Assembly: GCA_027575765.1 (NCBI GenBank)
Contig: JANBPT010000096.1
Location: forward strand, 1-64,000
Source of the DNA: Tieghemiomyces parasiticus
Lineage: Eukaryota > Kickxellomycota > Dimargaritomycetes > Dimargaritales > Dimargaritaceae
Reading direction: 5' to 3'
Length of the DNA: 64,000 nucleotides
Shown: in pieces, positions 9,052-21,021 of the stretch
Layout: each line of letters opens with the position of its first letter
How positions within the stretch are numbered: position 1 is the stretch's first letter
Notes under the pieces: generated by a model
The model's database searches: none
Told to the model about the DNA's origin: nothing
What the model saw: the letters and a program-made list of their open reading frames with translations, nothing else
Program-made: the position numbers and the translations under genes

Positions 9052-11045
9052 GTCGAGCTGATCAGCAACGGGGTTCCACCGACTGCCAGTGGGAAGGCTG
9101 GCAAGCAAAGGTATAGGTTTGAAGCGATTGGCAAAAATTGAAGATGGGCAGTTGAATACGAAAGAGGGGTGGTGGGTTGACTGGCACTTAACGATGAGCT
9201 CCCCGTCCTAGTACACTATTTGGCATTAGGGCCTTGAGGGCGCACCGTTGGCTACCCTGGGGAACCACCACGATCAATGCAACCTAAGTGTGACTGGTAA
9301 GCTGCGCGGTGACTGTTTCTGTGGCAATTGGCTCCTAAAGATGCGTACATGAATGGATACGTCACGACAAGCTTGGGTTCCATTGAATGCGCTTCAGCGA
9401 ATGCCTTTAGTCGCTAAAGGCATCAATAGGGCCAATCACATCACTCAAGGCATAGCCCATTCCAGACCGAGCAGCAGATGCAAAGGGCCTCCACAGGGTT
9501 GGATTCAATCGGCCTTCCCGATAGTCGCCTGGTGACGTGGGAGATCCTTAAAGAGGGTAGCTACCAGCCCTCTCGTCATCAAGGCTTTACCCTCCGGCGT
9601 CCCCGATCTTATGCAGCCGAAGAGAAATATAGAATACCACGATCAGGAATCCGGGACTTGGATATAGCACCGAATAAAACCCCTGTAGACTATTGGCCTC
9701 GAGACTTGTGCCGATATACCTGACAGCCTAACCCTCACTTGCAAACCAGGACCGGTCAGACTCGGATAAGAGCCCTTTAAGCGAAGGCCAGCACCCCCCC
9801 CCAAGATAAAGAGCTCCGAGCGAGAGCAGCCAAATATGATGACCGGAACTTGTAATGCATAGATACCGACCCGATAGCGTTGCACGCACCGAATGTCTAA
9901 TCTAGAGAGTTACGTTGGATTACCCCAGCCTCGTAACGGTATATATTTAACCGACGCCAGAGGTTTCTATCGCACCATTTATAACCCACTCAATACCTCT
10001 AAAGGCCGGTCTTTACCCCTACGAACTACCTTTTAAGGACACCCTGTCACATCATTCGACAATCCAGTTTCCCACTTTGTCCCTTGACAAACGTGCTTCA
10101 GACTCCCCTCAGCCTTCCCCCTCTTCCTCTCTTTGCTTCATTTCAACCACCACACCCAAACTGGCGATCGCGGCACTTGGTGAGATGGGAAACGATTTTA
10201 GAAATGTATGGAGAGGGAAGGAGAGCAACCGCCGAACGTCTCAGGACTTCAACAGCCCGTCGATCACTACCGGCTGTCACTGTCCTCTAGGGTTTTACAG
10301 GCCTACCGTCCCTGCTGACTAGGATATGAAGCATGCCAGGGCTCATTAGCGATTGGCTTGAAGAAGGCGAGAAACATTAGTGTCGATCCAACAGGATATC
10401 AGAGGAAAGGTAGCACGGCAAGTAAAAGGTTAGGATTGATGCTGCCGGTTCGCTGGATATAGGTCTTCTGAAGATCCATAACCTTGGAGCGACCTAGAGC
10501 TGCCCCCCCCCGCAACCCGTTGAGGGTGACCGGCAGGGTCAACTTGGGGTATATTAGATAGGGCGAGTTCCCCGCCCCCTACCTGGCTGCAAGTTGTTTT
10601 TTCTATATCGTCTCGTAGCACCAGTGTATCATTGACATCCTTTTCAGGTGTATGGTAGCATTCTACGACAAGGGAGTTTCCATTCTCTATTGCCCAACTC
10701 TTTCTTTGAAGCTTCATTACACTCCACTGGCCCTCTGTGCGCCCAATGCAACGCTAACCGGGCCACCGTGACGGCTTCCACACTTTAACCCCCCAATCTT
10801 AGTTTTGGGTACCGCGGGCTGGGATGCTGACCTAAATCTTATGGCCGCAGTTCATCTCTCCCTATAAGTGCCTTGTTCAGTATCAAGGTGGAGCTGCAAG
10901 AATCCGTTTTAATCCCATTGTCCATAGCCCATCATAGTTTCCTTGCCTCGTATCCAGCGTGTTTTGGCAAGCCCCTACTTCTTGGCTCAGCCCCAAGCGT
11001 GTACCTTTATAGTTTGGCTTCGTCCGCCGTCACTCGAAAAGCATC
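9052..11045. other. Intergenic region, no gene supported
   Basis: About 2 kb between FPG and the RING gene. Short ORFs on both strands show no recognisable domain or splice pattern. It contains a perfect 10-bp-stem palindrome (9401-9423) and poly-C runs near 9794 and 10505. The final 300 bases are presumably the promoter of the RING gene. Confidence 0.4.
9401..9423. repeat. Perfect 10-bp inverted repeat with 3-base loop
   Basis: ATGCCTTTAG, loop TCG, then CTAAAGGCAT. The arms are exact reverse complements. It lies about 350 bases upstream of FPG, outside any gene. It could be a hairpin or a dyad protein-binding site; the function is unknown. Confidence 0.6.
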
Positions 11046-12280
11046 ATGACCGTTCGTTTCCCATCAGTAATTATAGGGCTAGCGGTAGGGCCTGTGCTTT
11101 TCCTATCGCGTCTTGCAGCAGGGTCTCCCGTTTTGCCTGATAAAACCCCAAACGTCTACCAGAATGCACCGCCAAATAACCTCAAGGTAAGCCGAAATCA
11201 CCCTGGCTATACTCTTCGTTTGAGGACGAAGGCTCTTAGCTCAGGTACCATCGTATTGGCGACGGAAGGTGTCGATATTTGTAATGGCATAGAGTAGCTA
11301 ACCGCCCTGTGTAACTGTCCACGTGTCTTCCTCACTTCATACCGCCATTTAATCAGCGCCAGTCTCCACCACATCCGTCCCCCATCGCCTGGCCGAAACT
11401 TGATAACACTATTGGGCTTGCCGGCTCTACGCCCGCCCTCATCTATCCCACGGGTCAATTGCGCCGCCGTGAGTACTCAAGTGCTGGCGAATCTGTATTG
11501 GATGCGGTTCACAATCCGGAGAGTAACTCACAACCGTTTTTTATCGCCATCGGTATCGCGCTCGGCATCATCTTTGCCGGTATCATCTATGTGTTGTTCC
11601 GCTGCCGGCGGGCACGGCGACGGCGGAGGGAAAATGACCTTGCTCGGAACTTGCGGCGCCAAAATGGTATTGACACATTTGCCTCGGCCGCCGAGCGTGA
11701 CAAGTTTGCACCTTTAGATAGCAGGCTACTGAGGTACTTGGACGAAGGGAAAGGCGGACGGGACGACAGATCGGAACAGTCCAGTCCGACGACTGGATCA
11801 GTTGACCAGATGGCGGATATGGTAAGCGGGACTCCGTCCGAGAAGCCGGCCCCAGACCTACACCAAACCACTCCTGCTCATGCCCATGCCGGCCCCGCTA
11901 CCTCTCGACCCTCCCTCGCGGAGGTGGTATTGGCTCGTACCTTGACCGTTGGTAAAAAAGATCGGACGCCTAGTATGGACCGGGTGTGCATGGGCACCGA
12001 GTCGTCAGCTGAAAACAACTGCGTGATCTGCCTGGACCCCTTCGAGGCGGACCAGAAACTCCGTCGGCTACCATGTGAGCACCGCTTCCACCGGATCTGC
12101 ATTGACGAGTGGCTGGTGAGTAAACTGTCGGTATGTCCACTGTGCAAGTTTGACTGCGCCGTGTATTGTATTGATCACGCTGACCCTGCGAAACAGAAAC
12201 GGCTACGCGAACGTCAATCCCGCCGTCTGACCCGTCAGCCGTCGCTACCGCCACCCGATTTGGTACTCGGACTACACTAA
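11046..12280 (+). CDS. Single-pass membrane RING-H2 E3 ubiquitin ligase
   Basis: Two exons, 11046-11186 and 11357-12280. The intron is 170 nt, phase 0, donor GTAAGC; the acceptor could instead be six bases further on. The product is about 354 residues. The N-terminus (about 1-26) is a hydrophobic signal peptide. A short lumenal segment follows, then a transmembrane helix at about 108-128 (FFIAIGIALGIIFAGIIYVLF) and a stop-transfer run of arginines. The C-terminal cytosolic RING-H2 finger is complete (about 269-310): CVIC, C-E-H, RFH, C and CPLC with C3H2C3 spacing, so it should recruit an E2. The layout resembles PA-TM-RING/ATL ligases of the endomembrane system, but no PA domain is visible. 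RING identity is firm. Substrate and exact orthologue are unknown, and the first exon rests on splice logic. Confidence 0.85.
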
Positions 12281-15200
12281 TGCTTAGGGCTAATTGCACA
12301 AACGATAGCTTACCCTCCCCCCATGGTCCGATGGTAATCTACTTATACCCATCGTGGTTTAATAACATACTAAGTACTTGTAGGCGATGTCCGCTATCAG
12401 GGAGTATGTTTAGTATTACATGTGACGGTAGCCGTCGAACTATTACCAACCACGTTAGACCTGGCAGTTATCTTTGAGGACGAGGAAGGCATTAAATATC
12501 TTTGCCACACATTGTGATGAAGAGAGCATAAGCGTACGACCGAGACAGAAGCGTTGCCAGGAGGCATATAATCAGTGTGGAATCATTCTAACTGTCTATC
12601 GAAAAATTCTCGTTGACACATCACAGTCACTGTAGGAAAGAATTCGTCACCAAAGCAGCGGGATAAAGGGGGGATTTGTTCTATGAATATAGGAAGACTC
12701 TCGCTTAAACGACTTTCCTAGCGACATTACCCCACCTAACCTTTAGCAAATAGTAACTATACACGGACAAGTGTGACAGTAACTAATCACTCTGGGGACC
12801 CTAGGGATTGCAAGATGTATATGGTGGTGAAGCTGTCATGTATTGAACCGACCTTTCTTATCAGAATCAATAAATCGTTGTACAAATTCACAATTTCAGT
12901 TGCTGGACGGGGAATAGGGTGATCCTACTTGAGTCACCGTATCTGCCCGTACGTTTACTTTTCGGTATCAAGTAAATGCTCCTGAAAGGTTGCTGTGATA
13001 GGTCTAATCGTAAAAATTAAATTATAGTAGGGTGATAGATTATCGTCTATTGGGTTCTGATTTGGGACCTTTTATAGGGCCCCGACCTGTGGCTTGGCCT
13101 TGTCGGTGCGTGCTGGTGTAGAAAGTCGTGGAATCGTAAAGAAGCATGGAAGTATAGCAAGTTGCATGCAAGGGTTGGTCTGGGAGGTCAAGGTGCGTTA
13201 AGTGACGATGGCTATTTTTCCATTGATTGCATGGGTAGCGGTCCTGGCGTGCGGCGGCGTCGTGGGTGGCTGCTGCTTGATACATGAGGTATGGTCGTCT
13301 TTGGGCGACCACAGTCACAAGACCTCTGCAACCCACCCATATAGTAAGGCATGCCTAACTCTCGCGGGTTGTAAAATAAAGAGGAGTCCAGCCCGAGAGA
13401 AGAGGGGGGAAGATGCAGATCAAGGGAGGTACATTAGGTAAGAAGTTTAAGAGGGAAATGTAAGCTTTATTGCACACTAATCTACATGTCCGTGGACAAT
13501 TTGCCGCTTTAAATGTGTGTGGTTTAGCGGATGACGAGGTATCATTTGGCGTAGGTGAGGGGTTCATTTCTGGCTCCTTCTCCATTATGGAGGGGGGCCT
13601 AATTATAGCCGAGTTTACCTCTGAAGTCAGAGGGCCGTGCATATCGAAAGGTTGTGGCCGTGGACTAGGAGGTCCCCTGGTGGGCACTTCAGCTACAATG
13701 CTGCTACCAACATTCCAAGCCTACCTTTACCATGCTTGTTCATTATTACTTTCGGCTCAACTCCTGCACGTTGCTCGCGGTCCCATTTTATTCATGCCCA
13801 CCTGACTTATGAAATGGGCGCATGTTTGTGGGTCCCTTTATTACCATTATCATGTCCTTATCGCCCGCTTCAAGGAGATCTAAGTTTATCAACCCAAGAG
13901 CCACCTGTCCCTTGGTATTCGTAGCACCCTGCTATGTTTCTGCGTCTACCCCCATTTACCCTCCTTGCACGCACCCTATTTCCCCCTTAATCCTATCCTT
14001 CGTACCTTGCCAACCAGCAAACTCTTACCTAATCGTACCACAATTTCCTTACAACTATCCAACCCCGATTCCATACACCACAACGGTGTATTCAAAAGTC
14101 CAAGTCAGAGGGGGTTGCTTGGTACATAATAAGGCATTGGATCTTTGATGCTCACAATCCGAGCTTCTTATACGCATAATGTCGGAATATCGTAGGTCTA
14201 AGGCCCTTGTGGTAGGCAGAATACCGGGCGAAAATAAAGAGTTTATTGAAAAGAAAGTAAGTGTAGAGAAGTGGAGATGATCTTATTGCAAACGGCGTCG
14301 TGCACGCCTCACAAGTCGGGTGGTCGTTTGGCGTTACGTGTGCCCATGGGTCAAGGGAGAGTGCCCTTAGGGGGTCTTCGATCCGGTGGGTCCTGGTGAA
14401 AGGTTAGCATAGATTAGTTATGTTAGAGGGTGAGGTAATCCAAGGCATTTTGGCAGGCGTCTCGGTGCAGAAGGTATATCTCGAAGCTTGGCATTTCTTT
14501 CAGGTACGGCAATTTTATTTATGCTAAATACCAGTCTCATTCATTTCCGAAATATGAATCACATTTCAGCAGGTGGCGTACAAGTAGCGAACCACATGGC
14601 ACATTCATTACCATGTACAAGTGACCTGCATGTACCGTGATTGGTCCTGTAATTGTTGTCCATGGTGTACTGATATAGTGATTGAGAAAGGACATTACAG
14701 ACTGCTAATTGAGATATAATGGGCCAGTCAGAGGAGGCTAGTAAAAACGGCCTAACCCCAAATTGTGGCGGTGGTACGATACAGGATCCGGTCTCTGGGA
14801 TGCTTGATTCTGAACGCCTAAAATTTTGGCCATTGTGTCAGGTGTTTTTCGCCATTACATTAAAATGGACAACCACCCTCGAAGTACAGGTTCCCAATAT
14901 GATCGCTGCGCTATAGTATCTGACTTCTTTAAATGTCTTAACTCCCGCAGGGTGAGTGACTTCGAAGTAGCCTTTACGTCATAGCCAACATGACAGACCT
15001 AAATATCTACTAGATATGGATAGGTTCCACCGTGGAAATTCAATGAGGCAGACCTCAGGTGCCTTGAAACGCCTCGCTTCCATGTACCTGACTTCTGTTT
15101 CAGTGAGGGCACGTAACCGATTTGAATTTCCGAACCTCTCACCGCCAGGCCGCCCTATTTTTGACTTGCGACTGTAAAATATGGTATCTTTAAGGTTGCG

Positions 15201-16154
15201 GATTGCACCTCACCTCACTTAAATGTAACTAATCTGTGCGTCAGCAGCACAAGTGCACCTTTCATTCTAGGTATCAATGGTCGGAAAACATTACCCAGTG
15301 TATTTTTAAAGCTATACGCTCAAAGAAAATCTCACAAAAGTTTAAGATACTCACATGGGTGAAGTTTATGGGCACCCCTTTGGTTGAAGTTACCCCCCCC
15401 CGTATACCCTTCTGCTGGGAATGGTCATGGAAGGGTTCAGTAGCATAAGTGAGCCATGTTGATCGACACCCTAGTGCATGGTTTTTCTTGCTGATCCGCT
15501 CCCACCTACCGCGTACCTATCTACAACACAGCCTGTAAATATACCCTCTCCGCCTTCATATGTTTGCATCTTCTGAAGGTGAGTAGGTCTCGAACCTCAT
15601 GCCAGTAGGTTATCACAATGTAATTCTCATTCACCAACCCCTAATCCCCTACATGAAAGGCACTCCACTCGCTATACCGCTTCCGGAAAGATCGCACTGC
15701 GTAACAGTGCGTTGATCCTCACTACCCACTGAAGGACGACGCTGGAATGAGAGGTTAAGGAAGTGGGGTGCAGACTAGTAAATACAGTTTTCTGTTGGAT
15801 AGTGAAGTGTAAGTCAGCCGAGCGGGGTACGTGTCCCAGCACCATCACCCCCCCTCCCCTGTCTGCCACCTGCCTTCTGAGGACGATCCTGCAGTCTAGG
15901 CTCCCGGGTAACGTCCACACTGGAGTTCTGTTGAAAGTTTGAAACACACGACTTCATTAGCACCAGCTTTAGGCCGACCCCCATTGTGTCCTTGGGCCTC
16001 TTTCCTCGTTGAAGGTTATATAAGTAATCCGTCGGGCCCTCTTTTAAACGCTTGTACTATCCTGTTCCCATTCCTGTTCACCCAGGCCTCCGCCCTCCTC
16101 CCTGGTTCTCGTCAACAGTAAATCTCTGCCCACACTCCCCCCCTTAAGGACCCC
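12281..16154. other. 3.9-kb intergenic region, no gene supported
   Basis: AT-richer than the neighbouring exons, with many stops in all frames. Two small ATG ORFs (13208-13441 and 14719-14916) have no known domain. Only the first begins with a signal-peptide-like hydrophobic stretch. A short stem (15694-15710) and a poly-C run near 15391 are present. The last 150 bases hold the TATA box of the following gene. No transposon proteins seen. Confidence 0.4.
16017..16023 (+). promoter_or_regulatory. TATA box of the 16155 secreted protein gene
   Basis: TATATAA about 130 bases upstream of the ATG at 16155. The sequence between it and the ATG is pyrimidine-rich, as is usual for a fungal 5' UTR. This suggests a strong, regulated promoter. 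Confidence 0.5.
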
Positions 16155-17165
16155 ATGAAGCTTCTCATCGCCCTCATGGGCGCACTGGCCTTCGGGGCCG
16201 CTGTCGTTCTGTCCAGTGAATTGGTGCAGCCTCATCTCGAGCAGCGCCAGGCCGCAGCCCCCACTCTCAACATCATTCAATCCATCATCTGCCAAGTCAA
16301 CTGCGGCCCTACTGCCACCGACCGGGTCACCGTTACGGCCCCTACCCTGGCGACTGTCTACACCACCGTCTATACGGCTACCGTCACCCAACCCCCCTAT
16401 GCTATCTCAACTAACACCGTCACCATTGACATGCGCTATACAACTGTTACCATCCCAATGGGGACTGCAACGGTCACCGCCACTCAAACTGCCACCGTCA
16501 CTAAGGGCACAACCGTCTCGCAGGCCACTACAGTCACTGTGACCAAAACGGCCACGGGGGGTACTGTGACCACTACCACTACCGAAGTGGTACCGACCAC
16601 CAAGGTCACAACCAAGACCGCGACGGTCACCACCAAGGCCACCGTATCATCTACGGTGACTGCTCCTACCTTGTCTATCACTGCAACCGCTACCGTAACC
16701 GCCACTGCCACGCTTACCCAGACCGCCACTGCAACGACCACCAGCACCTTGACCGTTACTCCGGTGGTACCCTCCACTTCAACTGCTGTCGACAGCACCT
16801 CGGTGAAGCCCCCCACCCCTGTTACCACCACCCCCGTGCCTCCTACCTCCATCCCGCCGCCAACAACCAGCACTACCTCTAGCCAAGCCCCCACTATTAC
16901 CGGTGGCACCCCCGTTAACCCCCCAGCCTACGCCAACTACATCGTGGAGTTTGTCGGTGAATATGACACGCCCACCGGTACTGCGTCCTACAACAGCTTT
17001 TTTAATACCATCAATAGTTGGAAAATTACCTACAGCGTACAAGCTACCTACAAGGTTCTCTTCTATGGTGTATCCATCGACTTCCCGTCCAGCCATGTTG
17101 CTGCTGCCCTTAAGATCAATGGTGTCGCTAAAATGGCCATATCTGGCACGGCTACCCAAGCTTAA
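16155..17165 (+). CDS. Secreted Thr/Val-rich mucin-like protein with C-terminal inhibitor I9 domain
   Basis: Single exon, 336 residues. Residues 1-20 are a signal peptide (MKLLIALMGALAFGAAVVLS). A short pro-like segment ends near EQRQ. A CxxxC pair (CQVNC) follows. About 170 residues of alternating Thr and beta-branched residues (TVTAT, TATVT) come next, then a Pro/Thr/Ser linker. Residues 261-336 match the peptidase inhibitor I9 / subtilisin propeptide fold, from NYIVEFVGEY through FFNTINSWKI to VLFYGVSIDFPSS and NGVAKMAIS. The family folds on or inhibits subtilisin-type proteases, but here there is no protease behind it. The Thr-rich stalk should be heavily O-glycosylated in the cell wall or secretome. 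There is no GPI signal at the C-terminus. Related to the genes at 18445, 20416 and 24514. Function is inferred only. Confidence 0.88.
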   Translation: MKLLIALMGALAFGAAVVLSSELVQPHLEQRQAAAPTLNIIQSIICQVNCGPTATDRVTVTAPTLATVYTTVYTATVTQPPYAISTNTVTIDMRYTTVTIPMGTATVTATQTATVTKGTTVSQATTVTVTKTATGGTVTTTTTEVVPTTKVTTKTATVTTKATVSSTVTAPTLSITATATVTATATLTQTATATTTSTLTVTPVVPSTSTAVDSTSVKPPTPVTTTPVPPTSIPPPTTSTTSSQAPTITGGTPVNPPAYANYIVEFVGEYDTPTGTASYNSFFNTINSWKITYSVQATYKVLFYGVSIDFPSSHVAAALKINGVAKMAISGTATQA

Positions 17166-18444
17166 GGTCTAGGTTAAGGGTTTGCGGTACCCGTCCGTTT
17201 CCCTTCGCTTCCACTTCAAGGCCGCAACCGCCTTTTGACCCATTATAAGTTTAACTGTGTTAATTCTGTACCCGATACGATTCGAGTCTCCTTAGACGCC
17301 CCTTCACTGGCCGCGTCGGTGAACTATCATCCCTAATAAACTCGAATTGATAACCCTTCGTGAGTATTTCGGAAAGACGGCGGTAAGGTAATCACAGTGT
17401 CTGGCCTATCGCAGCTCTGGCCTGGACGGCGATGAAGACTTGAAATTCTGCACGATAAACCAAAAGAGATAAAAAAGTTGAGGGCTGACTATAACCATAT
17501 GATACGTAAACAGATTATTAGGCCTACCCATGTAATGAGCACACGCTTCTGTGAAGAGCTGCAGGGCAACCTGGCCAGGTTGTGTCCAGTGTTAGTGAAG
17601 AAGGGGCGATCGTAGCGCTGCTCTTGGATTGTTATAGGCTTAAAGACGGTCCAACTCGCAGCCAAGGCCTGCGAAAGGAGCGCCCGACGGATTACACGGA
17701 TCCGTGTGAGTACGGAGGTGGATTGAGGAAGCCGACTCTCCCCCACCAGTATGGCGGGGACGGCGTGAATGATAAGTGGAACATCCCATTCCTCGTCACA
17801 GACTCGTTGATGCACTCCACGGCTGACCGCCCCCATTGGATTTCAACTCCAACCTCTCTCCTCTCACACTCCTTCTGTATCCTTGACGCTCCTGTCATCA
17901 AACTGTATTGCTACCATTATAATAACTTTCCCTATTCAGGAAAATAGTGGCGAAACTCCGCTCCAAGTGATCCAATTCCCTAACTCCCTATCGCTACCAA
18001 TACTGGGCAAGAGGCACGCTGTGACTTCGTGGTAGGACTGAAAAGGGATGGAGAGGGTAGCGGTAGAACAGGGGCTGGAGGTTGACAATCAAGCACCACG
18101 AGCGCTGAGAGTCCAGTTCCCACTGTTGCCTCGTCTTACTGGTCACCGTTACCAACCAGGGCTATGGCGGCGATCCAGGGGCATACGGTCCAGGTATTGG
18201 TACACATGTTTGCTTGTAAGGATCCTCTTTGGTCCGCGACGCTGCTTAACGGACTAAGCTCGACCAGTGGTATCAACAGCGGCCGCGGTAGTAATTCCTC
18301 AACCTGCATTGTGCATCGTATTTAACAAACAAGCAGCCCTGATATCCAGTCGGCTCATAATAGCTTCTCTACCTCCCTTCTACGCATACTCACACTACGC
18401 AGCTTAAGGCGTACCATTTCCTCACTCTCTTTCCATCAGCCGCC
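17166..18444. other. Intergenic region between the two I9 secreted-protein genes
   Basis: About 1.3 kb. Short ORFs on both strands have no recognisable content. The final 100 bases before 18445 are pyrimidine-rich, consistent with a 5' UTR. No remnant of a further I9 gene found by eye. Confidence 0.4.
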
Positions 18445-19215
18445 ATGCGATTTCCCTTCGGCGGCTCAGGTGCGCCCATCCTACTGGTAGCTCTGGCTAT
18501 CAGTACTGTACTTTCGGCGCAGTATTCGGTAGCTAGAGGATATCGACGTAAGTCCCCAGGCAGGCCAGCAATTGACAGGTCGCAACAAACACATATCGTC
18601 ACCCACGACCCTCAGTGAGCTCGGACATGGTACACTCTGTCCCTTCACACCATACGCTCATATTGTGATGTTAATCTTTATTTCCGCTGCACTCCTCTCC
18701 CCTCACCTTCTGCCTAATCACATTTGTCCGCTGCAGCCCCCCGCCGCTCGACCACTTCAACAATTGAGGCCACTTCAACTACCCTGACCACCTCAACAAT
18801 TTCAGTCCCTTCAACTTCCCCGACCACATCGCTCGCCAATTGTACTAGTACGATTGAGGTGGCGACTTTGACGTCGACCGCCCTCGCTACGTCTACTCCC
18901 ATCGAGCCGGTCTCCACTGGATTAGTATCCGCTACGACTACTTCATCGGCCCCGGTCCCTACCTTCAGCAACACTGACCACCAGTTCTACATTGTTCTTT
19001 TCAAAGGAAACTATGGAACCACTCAGGGTACCACTTCGCGTACGAATTTCTTTAACACCATCACCAGCTGGAACATCCCGTACGTGGTGGGAGCGAACTA
19101 CACTCTCCTGTTGAATGGCGTGGCCATCGACCTGCCCAACAGCTACAAGCAGCAGATTTCCCGCATTTCTGGAGTGGCGAGTATCACAGCTGACACGGCG
19201 GTGGGGCCGGTCTAA
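18445..19215 (+). CDS. Secreted Thr/Ser-rich protein with C-terminal inhibitor I9 domain, paralogue of the 16155 gene
   Basis: Two exons, 18445-18547 and 18737-19215. The intron is 189 nt, phase 1, donor GTAAGT, branch CTAAT, acceptor CTGCAG. The product is 193 residues. Exon 1 encodes the signal peptide (APILLVALAISTVLSAQ). The stalk is shorter and more Ser/Thr-like (TSTIEATSTT, TTSTISVPST) than in the 16155 protein. Residues 117-193 are the I9 domain: QFYIVLFKGNYGTTQGT, TNFFNTITSWNI, LLLNGVAIDLPNSY, SGVASITADT. The FFNTI-SW signature and GV-ID-P block are shared with the 16155 protein, but DNA similarity is low, so this is an old paralogue pair. Secretion and protease inhibition are inferred from the family. 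The junction restores the reading frame exactly, which supports the gene model. Confidence 0.82.
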
Positions 19216-20415
19216 TACGGGAGAGCCGAAACCAATTTAAACCACTATACACATGTCAGCCACAGTCGGCTAGATCGACAGCCCTCCTCGCTCCGTATTA
19301 TGTGTTCATTTACTAATAGTTTTACGTATTTCCCAGATCCTAATGACGGGCTTCACAGAATGTTCGGATGTAGTGTCCTGTACACCCCTCCATACTTCCT
19401 AATTGTAATCTTCAACGCTAAATTCACTGCGAGAATAGAACACAGTTTGGAGTCAGCTGTGATGTTTTATTATTACCCATAGGGTCCGAATATTAGCTTT
19501 GCAGAACGAAGCGAACAGGTTGGTCTCTTTCACCATTATTCCTGAAGACGCTGCTGTTTAGCCGTTTGTCGTCACCCCGATTCCAATATAAACCAATGAC
19601 ACAGCGAATGCCCTGTGATCCAAGGGAATATGAGCCGTTGCTGATGGTGTTTAACCTTCCTAGCATACTGACCAGTCGCAAGAATCACTGTCTCCAAAAA
19701 CAACTTTATTATTATAATCATGGCACGTGGCTCTATCCCGCATTATACATGTCTTTCACTGCTACCCAGATAGAGACTGATCGCCCCTTCTGTTGACTGT
19801 CGAGACGAAAAAACCTCATTTTGTGCCGTATACTGTTCACTCAGGCTTGACCTCCACAAAAAACGAATCACCGTCTGTGGGACAGTGATATATAAAGATA
19901 CACAACTCTCACAGCCATTTGACAAACAATAAAGCATACCTGACCATTGCTTGGCCAGAACATGAGAGATTAACGTCTCCGTGAGAACCTCTCCTCCTGG
20001 ATGGGGACCTAGATCGCTGTCAGCATTCTGCTTACCCCTTAGTACCACTTCACAGCATTGAGGATCCTTGAGTTGCCCACATAAAGTTGTTGAAGCCAAT
20101 CCCTTGCAATTCGGCACCCCTACAGTGGTTCAGCACCCCACGGTGACGATCGACCAACGCCCTCTTGGCCTTGCAGGAGACTGTCAGCACGTCGAATTAT
20201 GGGGCTAACAATCACCCTAATGTATAGGCTTTGCTCTATTATAGAACCACCCTCGTATCTCGCACCCGACTCCGCCCTGATTACCTGCGTCTTGGCCTCC
20301 ATAGCAGACTAGGGGTCATGCGTATTCCTGTATGAAAAATAGTCGAGTTCATTAAGGTTAGAGTGATATCAACTTCAGTAACAAGCATAGAAGAATAAGT
20401 ATTGAGGGGCCAAGC
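19216..20415. other. Intergenic region (tail to tail), no gene supported
   Basis: About 1.2 kb between the stop codons of two convergent secreted-protein genes. AT-rich in its first half. No conserved ORF, RNA gene or repeat recognised. Confidence 0.4.
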
Positions 20416-21021
20416 TCAAGCCTTAGTGACCGTGACGATATCAGTCCGGGTCAAGGTCGTCAACACGGTTGCGGTGGCCATCTCGGTGACGGTGGCCGTA
20501 GTGGTCACGGTCGGGGTGACCGTACCGACGACGGTACTGGTGGATCCGACGGTGGTCGTCACGGTGGTCACTACGTTGGCCGTGGACGTAGATCGGGCCG
20601 TGGAGGTCACCGTGATGGCACCAGGGACATGGGTGACGGTGGCAGTAGTCGTACCGACTACAGTGGTAGCCTGGGTAATCGTCTGGGTGGCAGTTGTGGT
20701 CTTGGTGACGGTGGCAGTTTTACCATACTCAGTGGCCACGCCTTCCAGGATTGTAGTGACTTGGCTAATATAATAGGGGGCATTAGTGTACACTGCGCTG
20801 ACGGGTACCGTGACGGTCGATACCGTTTCGGTGACGCTAACCGTGGCGGAGGGCTGGGTAGGGCAGTAAGTCGGGCACACGGCGGCGCGACCCTGGAGTG
20901 TTTGGACAGCCCCGCCGGCATGACGGTCGTTATGGTGGATGTTCGGTCCCAGAAACTGAGAGTCTACCGCGGCAACAGCGACGGCGATAACTAAAAGGGC
21001 GACGGGGACGTAGATACGCAT
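20416..21021 (-). CDS. Secreted Thr/Val-rich mucin-like protein without I9 domain, copy A
   Basis: Single exon, 201 residues. The start is the Met at 21021, which opens a clean signal peptide (MRIYVPVALLVIAVAVAAV); an in-frame Met further upstream would bury it. After a His/Asn-rich pro-segment comes GAVQTLQGRAAVCPTYC, with a CxxxC pair comparable to CQVNC of the 16155 protein. About 150 residues of TVT/TAT alternation follow. It ends hydrophilic (DIVTVTKA), so there is no GPI anchor and no I9 head. Bases 20421-20914 match 24519-25012 in copy B with 14 differences and no gap. A TATTTAAG at 21144-21152 (minus strand) is a possible promoter element. Function unknown; a wall or matrix glycoprotein is the likeliest role. 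Confidence 0.82.
   Translation of the reverse strand: MRIYVPVALLVIAVAVAAVDSQFLGPNIHHNDRHAGGAVQTLQGRAAVCPTYCPTQPSATVSVTETVSTVTVPVSAVYTNAPYYISQVTTILEGVATEYGKTATVTKTTTATQTITQATTVVGTTTATVTHVPGAITVTSTARSTSTANVVTTVTTTVGSTSTVVGTVTPTVTTTATVTEMATATVLTTLTRTDIVTVTKA
20421..20914 (-). repeat. Near-identical direct repeat, unit A (partner 24519-25012)
   Basis: 494 bp, no indels, 14 mismatches (about 97 percent identity) to 24519-25012, same orientation, 4.1 kb apart, with CCT2 in between. The limits fall at the stop codon and just inside the coding region after the pro-segment. The flanks share nothing recognisable. Confidence 0.9.

Noticed and set aside
15579..15600. Minus-strand GGTTCGAGACC resembling a tRNA B-box
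   Set aside because: T-arm pairing and an A-box upstream are lacking, so no tRNA can be folded.
18048..18257. Short ATG ORF between the two I9 genes
   Set aside because: 69 residues without signal peptide, Thr-rich stalk or I9 similarity; looks random.
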